The position numbers were made by a program, and so were the translations under genes. The notes under the pieces are model-generated. The model did no database searches, had not been told where the DNA came from, and saw nothing but the letters and a program-made list of their open reading frames with translations. A DNA stretch of 64,000 nucleotides from Salinimicrobium profundisediminis (GTDB taxonomy: Bacteria; Bacteroidota; Bacteroidia; Flavobacteriales; Flavobacteriaceae), in assembly GCF_026241755.1 (NCBI RefSeq), contig NZ_JAPJDA010000006.1, forward strand, positions 28,052 to 92,051. Reading direction: 5' to 3'. Positions 24,132-32,327 of the stretch are shown one piece after another; the stretch's first letter is position 1; each line of letters starts with the position of its first letter.

Positions 24132-27104
24132 TTAAAAGTTGATTTGAAGACCTCCTGTAATGGATCTTAGATTTCCAAAACTGGTTGGATTCTGTTGTTC
24201 CGGATCAATGGCATCGAAAGAGGAAAAAGTCAAAAGATTCTGACCGTGGAGGAAAAGCCTGAAATTTTCAAGGCCGGCGGTTTCTATATACTGGAGAGGT
24301 AAATCATAATTTAAAGAAATGTTCTTGAGCCTTAGGAAAGAAGCATTTCGATAGGGGAATGTTGAGTTTTGAGTATAAAACGATCCCAGATATCCTTCAT
24401 AAGATTGGGTGATGGTCTGGTAAGAGTCTTCATTGTTCAAAGCCTCTTTAAGAATATTATTAATCCTCCCTATATTGAAGTTACTTAACTTACCTTCCTG
24501 TTTTACAAATTGAAGAAGGAATTGCAATGAGATATTTTTAAAGGAGAAACTGTTGTTCATACCTCCAAAATATTTCCTGTTCATGTCTTTGATAATTAAT
24601 CTGTCATTGTAGTCATACCTGCCATCATCATTTACATCTCTTATGGTATAAAACCCTGTTTCAGGATCCAGACCGGTATATTCATATAACAGGTCAATGT
24701 TTAGTGGATGTCCCACCCTGTAAGTGTTTGCGTAAGATGATTGTTCTATGTCAGGATAGCTTACCAGTTCATTCCTTGGGAAAGTAAAATTGAAAGACGT
24801 TTCCCAGGCGAAATCTTTATTCGATACGTTGAAGCTTGTAAATTCAAATTCCCATCCGCTGTTTTCTACAGTGGCAGGGAGATTGGCTTGTACAGAAGAG
24901 AAGCCCGTAGTATAGGGCAGGGGATAACCCACCAGTTGGTTTGAAGACCTGTTTTGATAACGGCTAACACCCAACCTTAAACGATCTTCAAAGAATCCGA
25001 GTTCGATGCCTCCCTCCAACTTCTTATTGACTTCCCAGGAGTAGTTGGGATTTGCAAGGGCGGTGGGGTAGAGCCCGCCTGGACCTGTAGTGGCTTCATA
25101 AGCATCGAGATACCCATAATCTCCAATTTGATCATTTCCGGTTGTGCCATAGCTGCCTCTAAGTTTCCCAAAACTTAGGAAAGGAAGATTGTTTTCAATA
25201 AAACCTTCCTCAGTAAAGATCCAGGCTGTTCCAACCGCTCCAAAATTAGCAAAGCGATTATTAGGGCCAAATCGGGAGGAGCCATCCCGTCTTCCGGTTA
25301 AGTTTAAAAAATATTTCTTATCCCAGTTGAGGCCTAATCTTGAGAACAGGGCAATGTATCGGTACTCTGAGTTCTCCCGCCTTGGAAAGGAGATTCGTTC
25401 AGCTGCAGCTAATTTTCCTATTAAAGCTTCAGTTACATATCCAATAGCCTGAAAGCGCTCAAGGGAATTTTCGTTTTCCTGGAAAGTGGCTCCTATTAAG
25501 GACTCTATATTTAATTTTCCAAAGGACTGTCTGAAATGCAGTTGGGGTTCGGCTATCCAGGAGCTTCGATTTAATTTGATGTGGGAAGAATTACTGGTGT
25601 TGGCTCCTGAAGGATTATAAGATCTTCTTGGTTGTTTCCGCAGCTCTTGAGAATCAAAATAAGTATATCCCAGGCTTGTTTTGAATTGTAAGCCGGGAAG
25701 AAATTCATAAGATAAAGCTACATTAGTGATAAAGTTATTGGTTTGGGTGGTGCTCTGGTTGAAAAAGCCCTGGAGCGGATTACTCAGGCCTGCAACTCCC
25801 CAGTCTTCCCAGTGGAGGCTACCATCCTCATTAAAAATTGCCGGGGCATTAGGTGGAAGAAAAATCGTGCCGGCATTGAAACTTACATTCCCTACGAGAT
25901 TGTTGATGTTCCTACTGTAATTGGTGGAGAGTTGCAAATTAAACTTGTTATCTATTGAACGATGGCGTAGATTTAAATTCCCACTCATTTTCCTGTAATC
26001 ATAATCCCCCGGGTAGATCGTACTTTGTTTAAAATAAGAACCTCCCAAACGAAAGGATGTTGTTTCATTTCCTCCGGAATAGGTTAGGTTGGCATTGGTC
26101 GTTTCTGCTGTCCCGCCAATAAGGAAATCCTGCCAGTCTGTATACCGTTCCTGGTCCCACAGCAGTAAATCATAGGCATTACGCGCAGTAGGTTCTACCC
26201 CGTCATTTTCAAAGGCTCTGCGCCTTATATCAAGATATTCTTCCGTATTTAATAAATCCAGTCGACCCGGTGCCGTGGCTGTTCCATAATAGAACCTGGC
26301 CTCTATAAGAGAGCCCACGCCCGGGTTTTTTTTGGTGGTGATTAAAACCACCCCATTTGCTCCACGGGATCCATAGATAGCCGTGGCATCTGCATCTTTT
26401 AATACTTCAATGCTCGCAATATTATTAAGATCGAGGTTGCTCAAAGGATCTATCCCCGTATACCCCGCGAGGGAGCTGGTCTCTACAGGAGTTGCATTAA
26501 TAGGCACCCCATCTATAATATACAAGGGGTAGTTTCCTTCTTCCCGTAAGCTGTTGGTTCCTCTAATCCTTATAGTGGGTGCCATCCCTGGATGACTACC
26601 CCCGGGAATGATCTCTACCCCGGCCATACGGCCCTGCAAAGCCTGGAGCGGACTCACAACCGGCTGGAGTTCTATCTCCTCTGCAGTGACACGGGAGATG
26701 TTTCCTGTGCTTTCTCTCCTGGTGGTGTTGTAGTATCCCGCATTTATCTGTACTTCATCAAGGGCTGTGATGTCTTCTACCAGCCTTACGTTTATTTCAC
26801 CCCGCCCGTCAACGGGTACTTCCATGACTTTAAATCCTACAAAAGAGAATACCAGCGTTCCCTGTGGTGCAACTGTTATTTGATATTCCCCGTCTATGTT
26901 TGTAGCTGTGCCCCTGTTGCTGCCTTTTACAGTAACGGTGACGCCCGGCAGGGGCATTCCTGCTTCATCTTTCACAGTCCCTGTTACCGTCTCCTGTAGA
27001 GCGGCCGGGAGTCCTGCTGCATAACTTTTAACGGTTAATGCAAAGAGAAAGATAATTATGGTGATTAGCGTGATCACAATGTACCGGCCATAGTTATTTT
27101 TCAT
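24132..27104 (-). CDS. SusC/RagA family TonB-linked outer-membrane channel
   Basis: 990-aa TonB-dependent transporter with signal peptide (residues 1-30), an N-terminal carboxypeptidase-regulatory-like domain (VTGTVKDEAGMPLPGVTVTVKG, about 40-115), a plug domain with the SusC motif SIEVLKDADATAIYGSRGANGVVLITTK (about 225-255) and a 22-strand barrel to the C-terminus ITGGLQINF. It is shorter than many SusC proteins because it lacks an STN signalling domain, so it is not coupled to a FecR/sigma pair. It heads an operon with susD-like and M16 peptidase genes and is preceded by a long leader with several hairpins. Confidence 0.95.
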   Translation of the reverse strand: MKNNYGRYIVITLITIIIFLFALTVKSYAAGLPAALQETVTGTVKDEAGMPLPGVTVTVKGSNRGTATNIDGEYQITVAPQGTLVFSFVGFKVMEVPVDGRGEINVRLVEDITALDEVQINAGYYNTTRRESTGNISRVTAEEIELQPVVSPLQALQGRMAGVEIIPGGSHPGMAPTIRIRGTNSLREEGNYPLYIIDGVPINATPVETSSLAGYTGIDPLSNLDLNNIASIEVLKDADATAIYGSRGANGVVLITTKKNPGVGSLIEARFYYGTATAPGRLDLLNTEEYLDIRRRAFENDGVEPTARNAYDLLLWDQERYTDWQDFLIGGTAETTNANLTYSGGNETTSFRLGGSYFKQSTIYPGDYDYRKMSGNLNLRHRSIDNKFNLQLSTNYSRNINNLVGNVSFNAGTIFLPPNAPAIFNEDGSLHWEDWGVAGLSNPLQGFFNQSTTQTNNFITNVALSYEFLPGLQFKTSLGYTYFDSQELRKQPRRSYNPSGANTSNSSHIKLNRSSWIAEPQLHFRQSFGKLNIESLIGATFQENENSLERFQAIGYVTEALIGKLAAAERISFPRRENSEYRYIALFSRLGLNWDKKYFLNLTGRRDGSSRFGPNNRFANFGAVGTAWIFTEEGFIENNLPFLSFGKLRGSYGTTGNDQIGDYGYLDAYEATTGPGGLYPTALANPNYSWEVNKKLEGGIELGFFEDRLRLGVSRYQNRSSNQLVGYPLPYTTGFSSVQANLPATVENSGWEFEFTSFNVSNKDFAWETSFNFTFPRNELVSYPDIEQSSYANTYRVGHPLNIDLLYEYTGLDPETGFYTIRDVNDDGRYDYNDRLIIKDMNRKYFGGMNNSFSFKNISLQFLLQFVKQEGKLSNFNIGRINNILKEALNNEDSYQTITQSYEGYLGSFYTQNSTFPYRNASFLRLKNISLNYDLPLQYIETAGLENFRLFLHGQNLLTFSSFDAIDPEQQNPTSFGNLRSITGGLQINF

Positions 27105-27731
27105 AATATTGTAATGGTTAAATGAAACTTAGGTTTTGTTTGATTTAAGGCCTTCCGTCGTACTTCGCAAAAAGTGACCGGGAGGCCTTTATTGATGTTA
27201 ACCCGTTCCTGGAACAGGTGTAGGTGGTGCAAAATGCCTGGGGGGACCGGCAATTTTGCGTGAAGTTCTTTTAATACTGTGTCATTGGCATCTCATTTAA
27301 ATTAGCTTTCTTCATCCCTCCAAAGAGGGCAAAATGTCGCCCACCCACCCATCACCATTACAGGTTGTAGGAGTTGTGTAATGGTTAACCCACGGGTACT
27401 TTCCAGTGACCCTACACGGCTTGCTCTTCAATATGAAATAAGGCTAATAAAAACAGAGCAAAGCCAAAGTTCTTTCTGTAATTGAGAAACTTCTATAGAA
27501 GGAGCAATGGCTTTGAAAAGAAGAGTAACGGGGGGACGTCTTAATGAGGGGAATCAAAAAGGCGTGGATACTCTACTTACCGGATTGGGGTACTGGTATA
27601 CCTGACAACGATAAGAGAGCCCACGCCCGGGTCGTGAGCATCTTGCTTATCATCTCGTTGTCTAAAAATTACCAGTTTTCAATCCGAGATTCAAAGCGAA
27701 TGCTTCTAATGTTTTACCTAAAGAAGGTTAG
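27105..27731 (-). promoter_or_regulatory. Long structured leader of the susC operon
   Basis: No convincing gene lies between the susC-like start and the XRE gene. The region contains five inverted repeats: CAAAGCCA/TGGCTTTG (27459-27466, 27508-27515, enclosing CTTCTATAGAAG), CCATTACA/TGTAATGG (27354-27361, 27377-27384), GCAAAATGCC/GGCAATTTTGC (27229-27238, 27249-27259), CCCGTTCCTGGAACAGG (27202-27218), and AAGGCCTTCCG/CGGGAGGCCTT (27147-27157, 27179-27189). A 14-codon mini-frame (MKKANLNEMPMTQY) occurs at 27315-27271. A transcript from the boxes near 27732 would have a leader of about 620 bases, long enough for RNA-based control. Confidence 0.5.
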
Positions 27732-27761
27732 CAAATTTATTATAAATATTAGTCAAATATA
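27732..27761 (-). promoter_or_regulatory. Two candidate promoter boxes for the susC operon
   Basis: On the minus strand TAAATTTG (27739-27732) and TATATTTG (27761-27754) both match TAnnTTTG exactly, 22 bases apart. Either would direct transcription toward the susC-like gene. They lie close to the start of the divergent XRE regulator gene (27840), which could therefore control this operon. Confidence 0.5.
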
Positions 27762-27839
27762 TAAAAAACTTTTACATACTCATATGTATGTGAAACTTTT
27801 TTTTGAATTGCCTTCTTTCATTAGTTGTAGAAAGCTCAA

Positions 27840-28271
27840 ATGAAAATTCAAATAATTATCTCATATCTAGATTTTTTTATAATTGAAAAGGTGCGTGAAT
27901 TGCGGATTCGAGCTACACCCTACATGGATCAAGTAACTTTAGCACAACATTTAGGCTTATCTGAAGGCTATATTGGAAATATTGAAAATCCAAAGATTCG
28001 TTCTAAGTACAATATTAGAATGCTGACAAGAATAGCTGAAGCCTTAAATTTAGATTCATATAAGTACTTTTTTCCTGAAGACGTACTAAAATATGATTTA
28101 GTTAAGATCTGTTTGGATTTGAAGAAGGTTTCAACTAGAAAGCACGAAATGGATGGAGAGGGGAATATTGTCAAAAGGTTTGAAGTTTTATCCATAACTC
28201 CTCTAAGTCAGGAAGAAAAGGAAGCATGGAAAAGGAATGCTTTGAATTACTTAACCGTTATTGAAAAATAA
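27840..28271 (+). CDS. XRE/HTH-type regulator
   Basis: 143-aa cytosolic protein with a lambda-repressor-like helix-turn-helix at about residues 15-75 (VREIRIRATPYMDQ-like start VRELRIR, LAQHLGLSEGYIGNIENPKIRSKY, LTRIAEALNLDSYKYF) and a short C-terminal region without a known ligand domain. Its 5' end faces the susC operon and the two minus-strand promoter boxes, so local control is likely. The ATG at 27840 leaves about 10 residues before the domain. A perfect hairpin follows at 28277-28308. Confidence 0.8.
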   Translation: MKIQIIISYLDFFIIEKVRELRIRATPYMDQVTLAQHLGLSEGYIGNIENPKIRSKYNIRMLTRIAEALNLDSYKYFFPEDVLKYDLVKICLDLKKVSTRKHEMDGEGNIVKRFEVLSITPLSQEEKEAWKRNALNYLTVIEK

Positions 28272-28276
28272 CCAGC

Positions 28277-28308
28277 AAAATTCTGTTCAGGCAATAAAAC
28301 AGAATTTT
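28277..28308 (+). terminator. Terminator-like hairpin after the XRE gene
   Basis: AAAATTCTGTT (28277-28287) and AACAGAATTTT (28298-28308) form a perfect 11-bp stem with a 10-base loop, six bases after the stop codon. The 3' arm ends in four T. Confidence 0.75.
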
Positions 28309-28373
28309 AGGTTGATCTTTTCCACTCTTTCCAGGCCAAACCATATTTACTTATCTTCGGCATTGATTAAATT

Positions 28374-29213
28374 TTGCTTTTGAAAAAGCCTTTCAATTTT
28401 AAGAACCTCAAAAAAATCCCTCTCTTCTACTGGAGTGAAAGGCGCTTTATCTTCAGGGAGAAAGAGAACTACGGGGATTTACTTTCCAAATACCTGGTGG
28501 AGAAGATCAGCGGAAAGGAGACGAACTTTGTTCATCCTAAAAAACAGGCCTGGTACAAAACCAAGAAAGCCAATCTGCTGGCGATAGGTAGTATCATACA
28601 TCACGCATCCAGGGATAGTGTAGTTTGGGGCAGCGGAATCATAGATCATGAACAGGAGCTTCAAAAAGCTGATTTTAGAGCAGTGCGTGGGCCCAGAACC
28701 AGGGAATATCTTTTAAAATTGGGTTATGAGTGTCCTGAAGTATATGGAGACCCGGCTATCCTGCTGCCGGACTATTATAACCCACAAGTAAAAAAGATTT
28801 TTAAATTGGGCATAGTACCACATTATCACGATTATTCAAATGCCTTGGAAGTCTTTGCGGGCATGCAGGAAGTAAAGGTGATAGAACTGCTCACGATGGA
28901 TGTAGAGGCGACTACCAGAGAGATCCTTGGATGTGATCGCATTCTTTCCACTTCCTTGCACGGCTTAATTGTTGCTCATGCCTACGGAATCCCGGCAGTC
29001 TGGGTGAAGATGTCGAACAAGATCTTCGGGAACGAGATTAAGTATGCCGATTACCTGGAATCGGTTGAACTGGAAACTTATGAAGCGGAATTTATAGAAA
29101 ACGAAATTTCAGAGGAAAAGATTTCAGACCTGTTTAAAAAATATCCCAATCTTATTTCCGAAGCTAAGCTGAACAAGCTAAAAACAGGATTATTGGAAGT
29201 GAAACCTTTTTAA
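28374..29213 (+). CDS. Polysaccharide pyruvyltransferase family protein (copy 1)
   Basis: Expected to add a pyruvate ketal from phosphoenolpyruvate to a sugar of the glycan, giving it negative charge. The 279-aa product has the family hallmarks NYGDLLSKYLVEK near the N-terminus, VWGSGIID, FRAVRGPRTREYLLK, YGDPAILLP, GIVPHYHDY and STSLHGLIVAHAYGIPAVWV. The start is TTG at 28374 (or 28380); no ATG is available. It is more than half identical by eye to the protein encoded at 40086-40907. The stop overlaps the next gene's ATG, so it is translationally linked to the broken methyltransferase. Confidence 0.88.
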   Translation: MLLKKPFNFKNLKKIPLFYWSERRFIFREKENYGDLLSKYLVEKISGKETNFVHPKKQAWYKTKKANLLAIGSIIHHASRDSVVWGSGIIDHEQELQKADFRAVRGPRTREYLLKLGYECPEVYGDPAILLPDYYNPQVKKIFKLGIVPHYHDYSNALEVFAGMQEVKVIELLTMDVEATTREILGCDRILSTSLHGLIVAHAYGIPAVWVKMSNKIFGNEIKYADYLESVELETYEAEFIENEISEEKISDLFKKYPNLISEAKLNKLKTGLLEVKPF

Positions 29214-30080
29214 TGAGTACAGAAAATCAGAACAAGAACAAGGAACACTATGATCGCTTGTATAAAGACGGGCAGGTGAGTAATATTCTGCACTGGATCA
29301 ACAACCTGAATACCTTCCTCGATTCGGTGACTACTACCGAGATCAGTTGGTTTGCGATCTATAAAAATAATTTCAGGGATAGACTAGCGGGAAAGAAAGT
29401 GCTGGAAATGGGATGTGGGGATTGTACGAATGCAGCGATAATGGCAGCTCTCGGTGCTGAGGTGTACGCGAATGATATTGCCGATTCCAGTGGAAGGATT
29501 ATAGAACTGCTAAATGAGAATTATGAATTTAAACATCCCATAAAATTTATTTCCGGGGATTTCATTAAGAATAATCTGAAGGGGAACCAGTTTGATTTCG
29601 TAATTGGTAAGGCATTTCTTCATCACCTGGAAATTCCTCTGGAAGAGAAATTTTTGGCAGAAACTGCCCGACTTTTAATCTCAAACGGGGAAGCTCGTTT
29701 TTTTCGAACCTGCCGTAAATTTGCAATTGCTGGATGAACTCCGTTGGCATATTCCGGTGGGAAATCGTCCCTCCAAATTTCAAAAAGAGAAATTTCAGGA
29801 GTGGAAAAATAATGACCCACATCCCGATCGTAGTTTCAGCAGTAAACATTTCGAAACAGCAGGTAGAAAATTTTTTAAGGAGGTGGAAATTCATCCTGTA
29901 GGTACTATAGAGCGCTTTAGCCGCATATTTCAATGGGGTGAAAAGAAAAACAAGTTCAAACAATGGGCATTGAAAGAAGAACAGAAACTACCTTACGACT
30001 TGAACAGGAGTTTAACAAGGAGCCAATTGATAGTTTACAAACAACCTCTGTCAATTGACAATTATGCAATAAACAATTAA
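29213..30080 (+). pseudogene. SAM-dependent methyltransferase split by a +1 shift in a T7 tract
   Basis: The first frame (29213-29737) codes for a class I methyltransferase start: VLEMGCGDCTNAAIM (SAM motif I), ANDIAD, ISGDF and FDFVIGKAFLHHL, ending out of frame after ARFF. The next 113 residues of a normal protein continue in the following frame (EPAVN, then QLLDELRWHIPVGNRPSKFQ, ending at 30080). The switch point is seven T at 29698-29704; six T would restore one frame through EARFFEPAVN. Possible explanations are a true mutation, a sequencing error, or slippage that switches the enzyme on and off. Its last residues (IDNYAINN) are encoded by spacer-like repeat DNA. The target sugar is unknown. 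Confidence 0.82.
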
Positions 30081-30190
30081 CAAGAAGGGTAAACAGCAAA
30101 CAAATAATTAAAAATACCGGCAACTGAGAACCGACAACTGAGAACCGTAATTTACCCGTGCTCCATCCTCTGACTACTGACAACTCCTTC
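30081..30190. repeat. Word-like degenerate repeats between convergent genes
   Basis: The spacer holds AACAATTAACAAG, AAACAGCAAACAAATAA and two near-copies of GGCAACTGAGAACCGACAACTGAGAACCG followed by CTGACTACTGACAACTCC. The last part forms the C-terminal codons (SSQRMEHG) of the minus-strand glycosyltransferase, so the gene's stop is in repeat DNA. Confidence 0.65.
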
Positions 30191-31309
30191 ATAAAACCGA
30201 ATATTCTCCTTTACCACCACTTCTGTAGAAAACTTTTTTAAGACCCGTTCCCTGGCTGCCTTTCCAAACTGTTCTGTTAGTTCAGGGTCCTTTAATAGTG
30301 TAACTACTTTTTCTGAATAGGCTTCATGATCTTTAGGGTTAACCATAAAACCCGTTTTCCCCTCTATCATAACCTCTTTTGCCCATCCAATGTCTGAGGT
30401 TATCAATGCTTTTTCCATGGCCATGGCTTCGATCCAGGTCATGGGCAAAGCTTCAGCAAAGGAAGGAAGGACCACTACCCGGGCTTTGGCAATTTCATCA
30501 AGTATAGCTTCATACGGCAGACTTCCCAGCCATTCCACCTTTTCTGCTGCTTCGGGAGAGAAGTTTTCTGTTATTAATTCTTTGGTAGACCTCCCGGTGC
30601 GGTTATCCGGTACATCCTTTCCTGCAAATAAGAAGCGTGCTGTGGGGAATTCTTCTATGACCCTGTTGAAGATCGCGGGCAGCTCCAGGACACCTTTTTT
30701 TCTAATCATGCTTCCAAAGTAAAGGATACTTCCTTCCTGCATCTTCTCCTGTAGGGGTTGAAATCGCTTTACATCTATGGAATTGGGAATTACTTTAATT
30801 TCCTTTTTAAGCTGAAAGATCTTTTGGGTTTCTTCTGCAGTGAACTTGCTCACGGATAATAAATGATCTGCTCCCTGCAGCGCCAGTTTCTCAAACCAGA
30901 AATTCTTTTGTTTCTGTTTTCTGTTTTCCAGTTTACAAAAATACGCATCACTGCCGTTCATTCTTATTACCAAAGGGCAACACAGTTTCATAAAAGCAGT
31001 GATCCCGGTCCAGTCGGGGGCTTCTATGGCGTCAATTTTATCTACAGCAATATATTTGTTGAGGTAATTCTGAAGGAATTTCCGGTGCAGGTACCATCCA
31101 AATAGCTTAAAGCTCCTATGTTTTATGAAATGAAATTTTATCCCGTTTTCGGTAAAGATGTGATCCTCCTGCTGGTCAAATATAAAAATGGAAACTTTTA
31201 CTTCATTTTCTACAAGGGCAGTCACCATATTCTTTATGCTGGTGCCGAGTCCCGCGGCAGGACCGGAACGGGAGTGAGGATATTCTGGAGTGAGGAAGCC
31301 TATGTGCAT
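30152..31309 (-). CDS. Glycosyltransferase family 4 protein
   Basis: 385-aa GT-B retaining glycosyltransferase, cytosolic face of the membrane. The N-terminal domain begins MHIGFLTPEYPHSRSGPAAGLGTS; the C-terminal domain has VIPNSIDVKRF, ILYFGSMIRKKGVLELPAIF and the E(x7)E-type SFAEALPMTWIEAMAMEKALITSDIGWAKEV donor-binding motif. It is the last gene of the minus-strand operon beginning at 39889, with a 112-base repeat-containing gap from the SGNH gene. The final eight residues derive from spacer repeats. Donor and acceptor are not predictable. Confidence 0.9.
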   Translation of the reverse strand: MHIGFLTPEYPHSRSGPAAGLGTSIKNMVTALVENEVKVSIFIFDQQEDHIFTENGIKFHFIKHRSFKLFGWYLHRKFLQNYLNKYIAVDKIDAIEAPDWTGITAFMKLCCPLVIRMNGSDAYFCKLENRKQKQKNFWFEKLALQGADHLLSVSKFTAEETQKIFQLKKEIKVIPNSIDVKRFQPLQEKMQEGSILYFGSMIRKKGVLELPAIFNRVIEEFPTARFLFAGKDVPDNRTGRSTKELITENFSPEAAEKVEWLGSLPYEAILDEIAKARVVVLPSFAEALPMTWIEAMAMEKALITSDIGWAKEVMIEGKTGFMVNPKDHEAYSEKVVTLLKDPELTEQFGKAARERVLKKFSTEVVVKENIRFYEGVVSSQRMEHG

Positions 31310-31347
31310 AATCGGTTATCGGTTATCAGTTCTCAGTTGTGAGTTGT

Positions 31348-31391
31348 CATTGCGAGCCTGCCTGTCTGCCGGCAGGCGCAGCGAAGCAATC
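31348..31391. repeat. Intergenic palindromic repeat with inserted GC-rich palindrome
   Basis: Outer parts CATTGCGAG (31348-31356) and CGCAGCGAAGCAATC (31377-31391) match the short CATTGCGAG-CGCAGCGAAGCAATC element that is widespread in related genomes. Between them are 20 bases, CCTGCCTGTCTGCCGGCAGG (31357-31376), themselves palindromic. Word-like repeats (TTATCAGTTCTCAGTTGTGAG) lie just upstream at 31318-31343. Confidence 0.65.
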
Positions 31392-31421
31392 TGTTGTCGG
31401 TTATCATGCTATCTTCATACA

Positions 31422-32327
31422 TCAATTCTTAGCCTTTGTCTCCCGCTGAAGGAAGTCTGTTATCAGGATCTTTGTAAATTCTTTAGCTCCCTCTAAATTA
31501 ATATGTCCGCAATCAGCAAAGAAATTTTCTTTCCTGTCAAAAATGTCAATATAATTAAACATTTCCGGTAGCTTATCCTGAAGTTTTTTTGCGTATTCCC
31601 GGTTCTTAACTTCGGAGCAATAGGGAGCCAAAAAATAATACAAATTAGCTTCTTGTTGTGACATCAGTTGTTGAATTTCGACCAAACTGTTATTTTTATC
31701 TGCTATTTCAGAGGGTAGGGAACCATAGAGTTTTTTACCTGTTCCAGTAAGTGGAAAAAATCCATTTTCATAATTCCTTCCTGTTTTGTTGCGGATTGTC
31801 TGATTAAAGAATTCTCTAAAGCCAACAACCTTTTCGTACTTCAAATAGCCATAGAACGGCACATTCAGGATGTAAGGTCCATCTTCTTCTTTAAGGAGCT
31901 GCTCCCGTATAACCGGATTCTTCCTGTAGGGGATGAGTGTGGCTTTGAATGCAGGAGATAAGGTTATATCTTTTTCATTATAGGAGTAATCGACCTGAAC
32001 AAACACATGCTTTACTTTTACTCCTTTTGCAATTAGAAGCTTTAAAAGAACGTAAGAATCCTGAAGTGAGCTGCCGGAAATACCGAGATTAATACAGGGT
32101 TTGCCTGTGATCTGTTCAACAACTTCACAGTCTATACTATTCTCTGTACGGGAGGACCCTAAAAAAACATATTCGAAATATTCCCCTTCTTCTAAGGATT
32201 GTACTTTTTGATGCTTGGAGCGGATAACTCCATTGGCAAAAATGAAATCATAAGTCTGTTCCAACAACAGCAAGCCGATCACAAAAACCATTAATATTTT
32301 TAATATGTATAGGAGAAATTTTTTCAT
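31422..32327 (-). CDS. SGNH-type hydrolase-like protein, partner of the MBOAT acyltransferase
   Basis: 301-aa protein with one N-terminal membrane anchor (residues 5-25) and a periplasmic SGNH-like domain: FLGSSRTENSID carries the block I Ser, NLGISGSSLQDSY has the Gly-block, and DCGHINLEGAKEF has the Asp-x-x-His pair of block V. It resembles DltD/AlgX-like partners that complete O-acyl transfer to a polysaccharide outside the cytoplasmic membrane. Its start overlaps the stop of the MBOAT gene, which strongly supports joint function in acetylation or another O-acylation of the glycan. Confidence 0.82.
   Translation of the reverse strand: MKKFLLYILKILMVFVIGLLLLEQTYDFIFANGVIRSKHQKVQSLEEGEYFEYVFLGSSRTENSIDCEVVEQITGKPCINLGISGSSLQDSYVLLKLLIAKGVKVKHVFVQVDYSYNEKDITLSPAFKATLIPYRKNPVIREQLLKEEDGPYILNVPFYGYLKYEKVVGFREFFNQTIRNKTGRNYENGFFPLTGTGKKLYGSLPSEIADKNNSLVEIQQLMSQQEANLYYFLAPYCSEVKNREYAKKLQDKLPEMFNYIDIFDRKENFFADCGHINLEGAKEFTKILITDFLQRETKAKN

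Noticed and set aside
27271..27315. 14-codon frame MKKANLNEMPMTQY with GGAGG in front, as a RiPP precursor or leader peptide gene
   Set aside because: Too short to judge, no modification enzyme nearby, and the GGAGG abuts the ATG; it is mentioned only as part of the leader.
27544..27843. Open frame of 99 codons before the XRE gene
   Set aside because: It runs through the 22-base susC match and the two minus-strand promoter boxes, has no recognisable domain or secretion signal, and its composition looks like untranslated DNA.
29721..30080. Independent small gene after the methyltransferase
   Set aside because: Its residues continue the methyltransferase fold (EPAVN, DELRWHIPVGNRPS) directly after the T7 tract, so it is the second half of the same gene.
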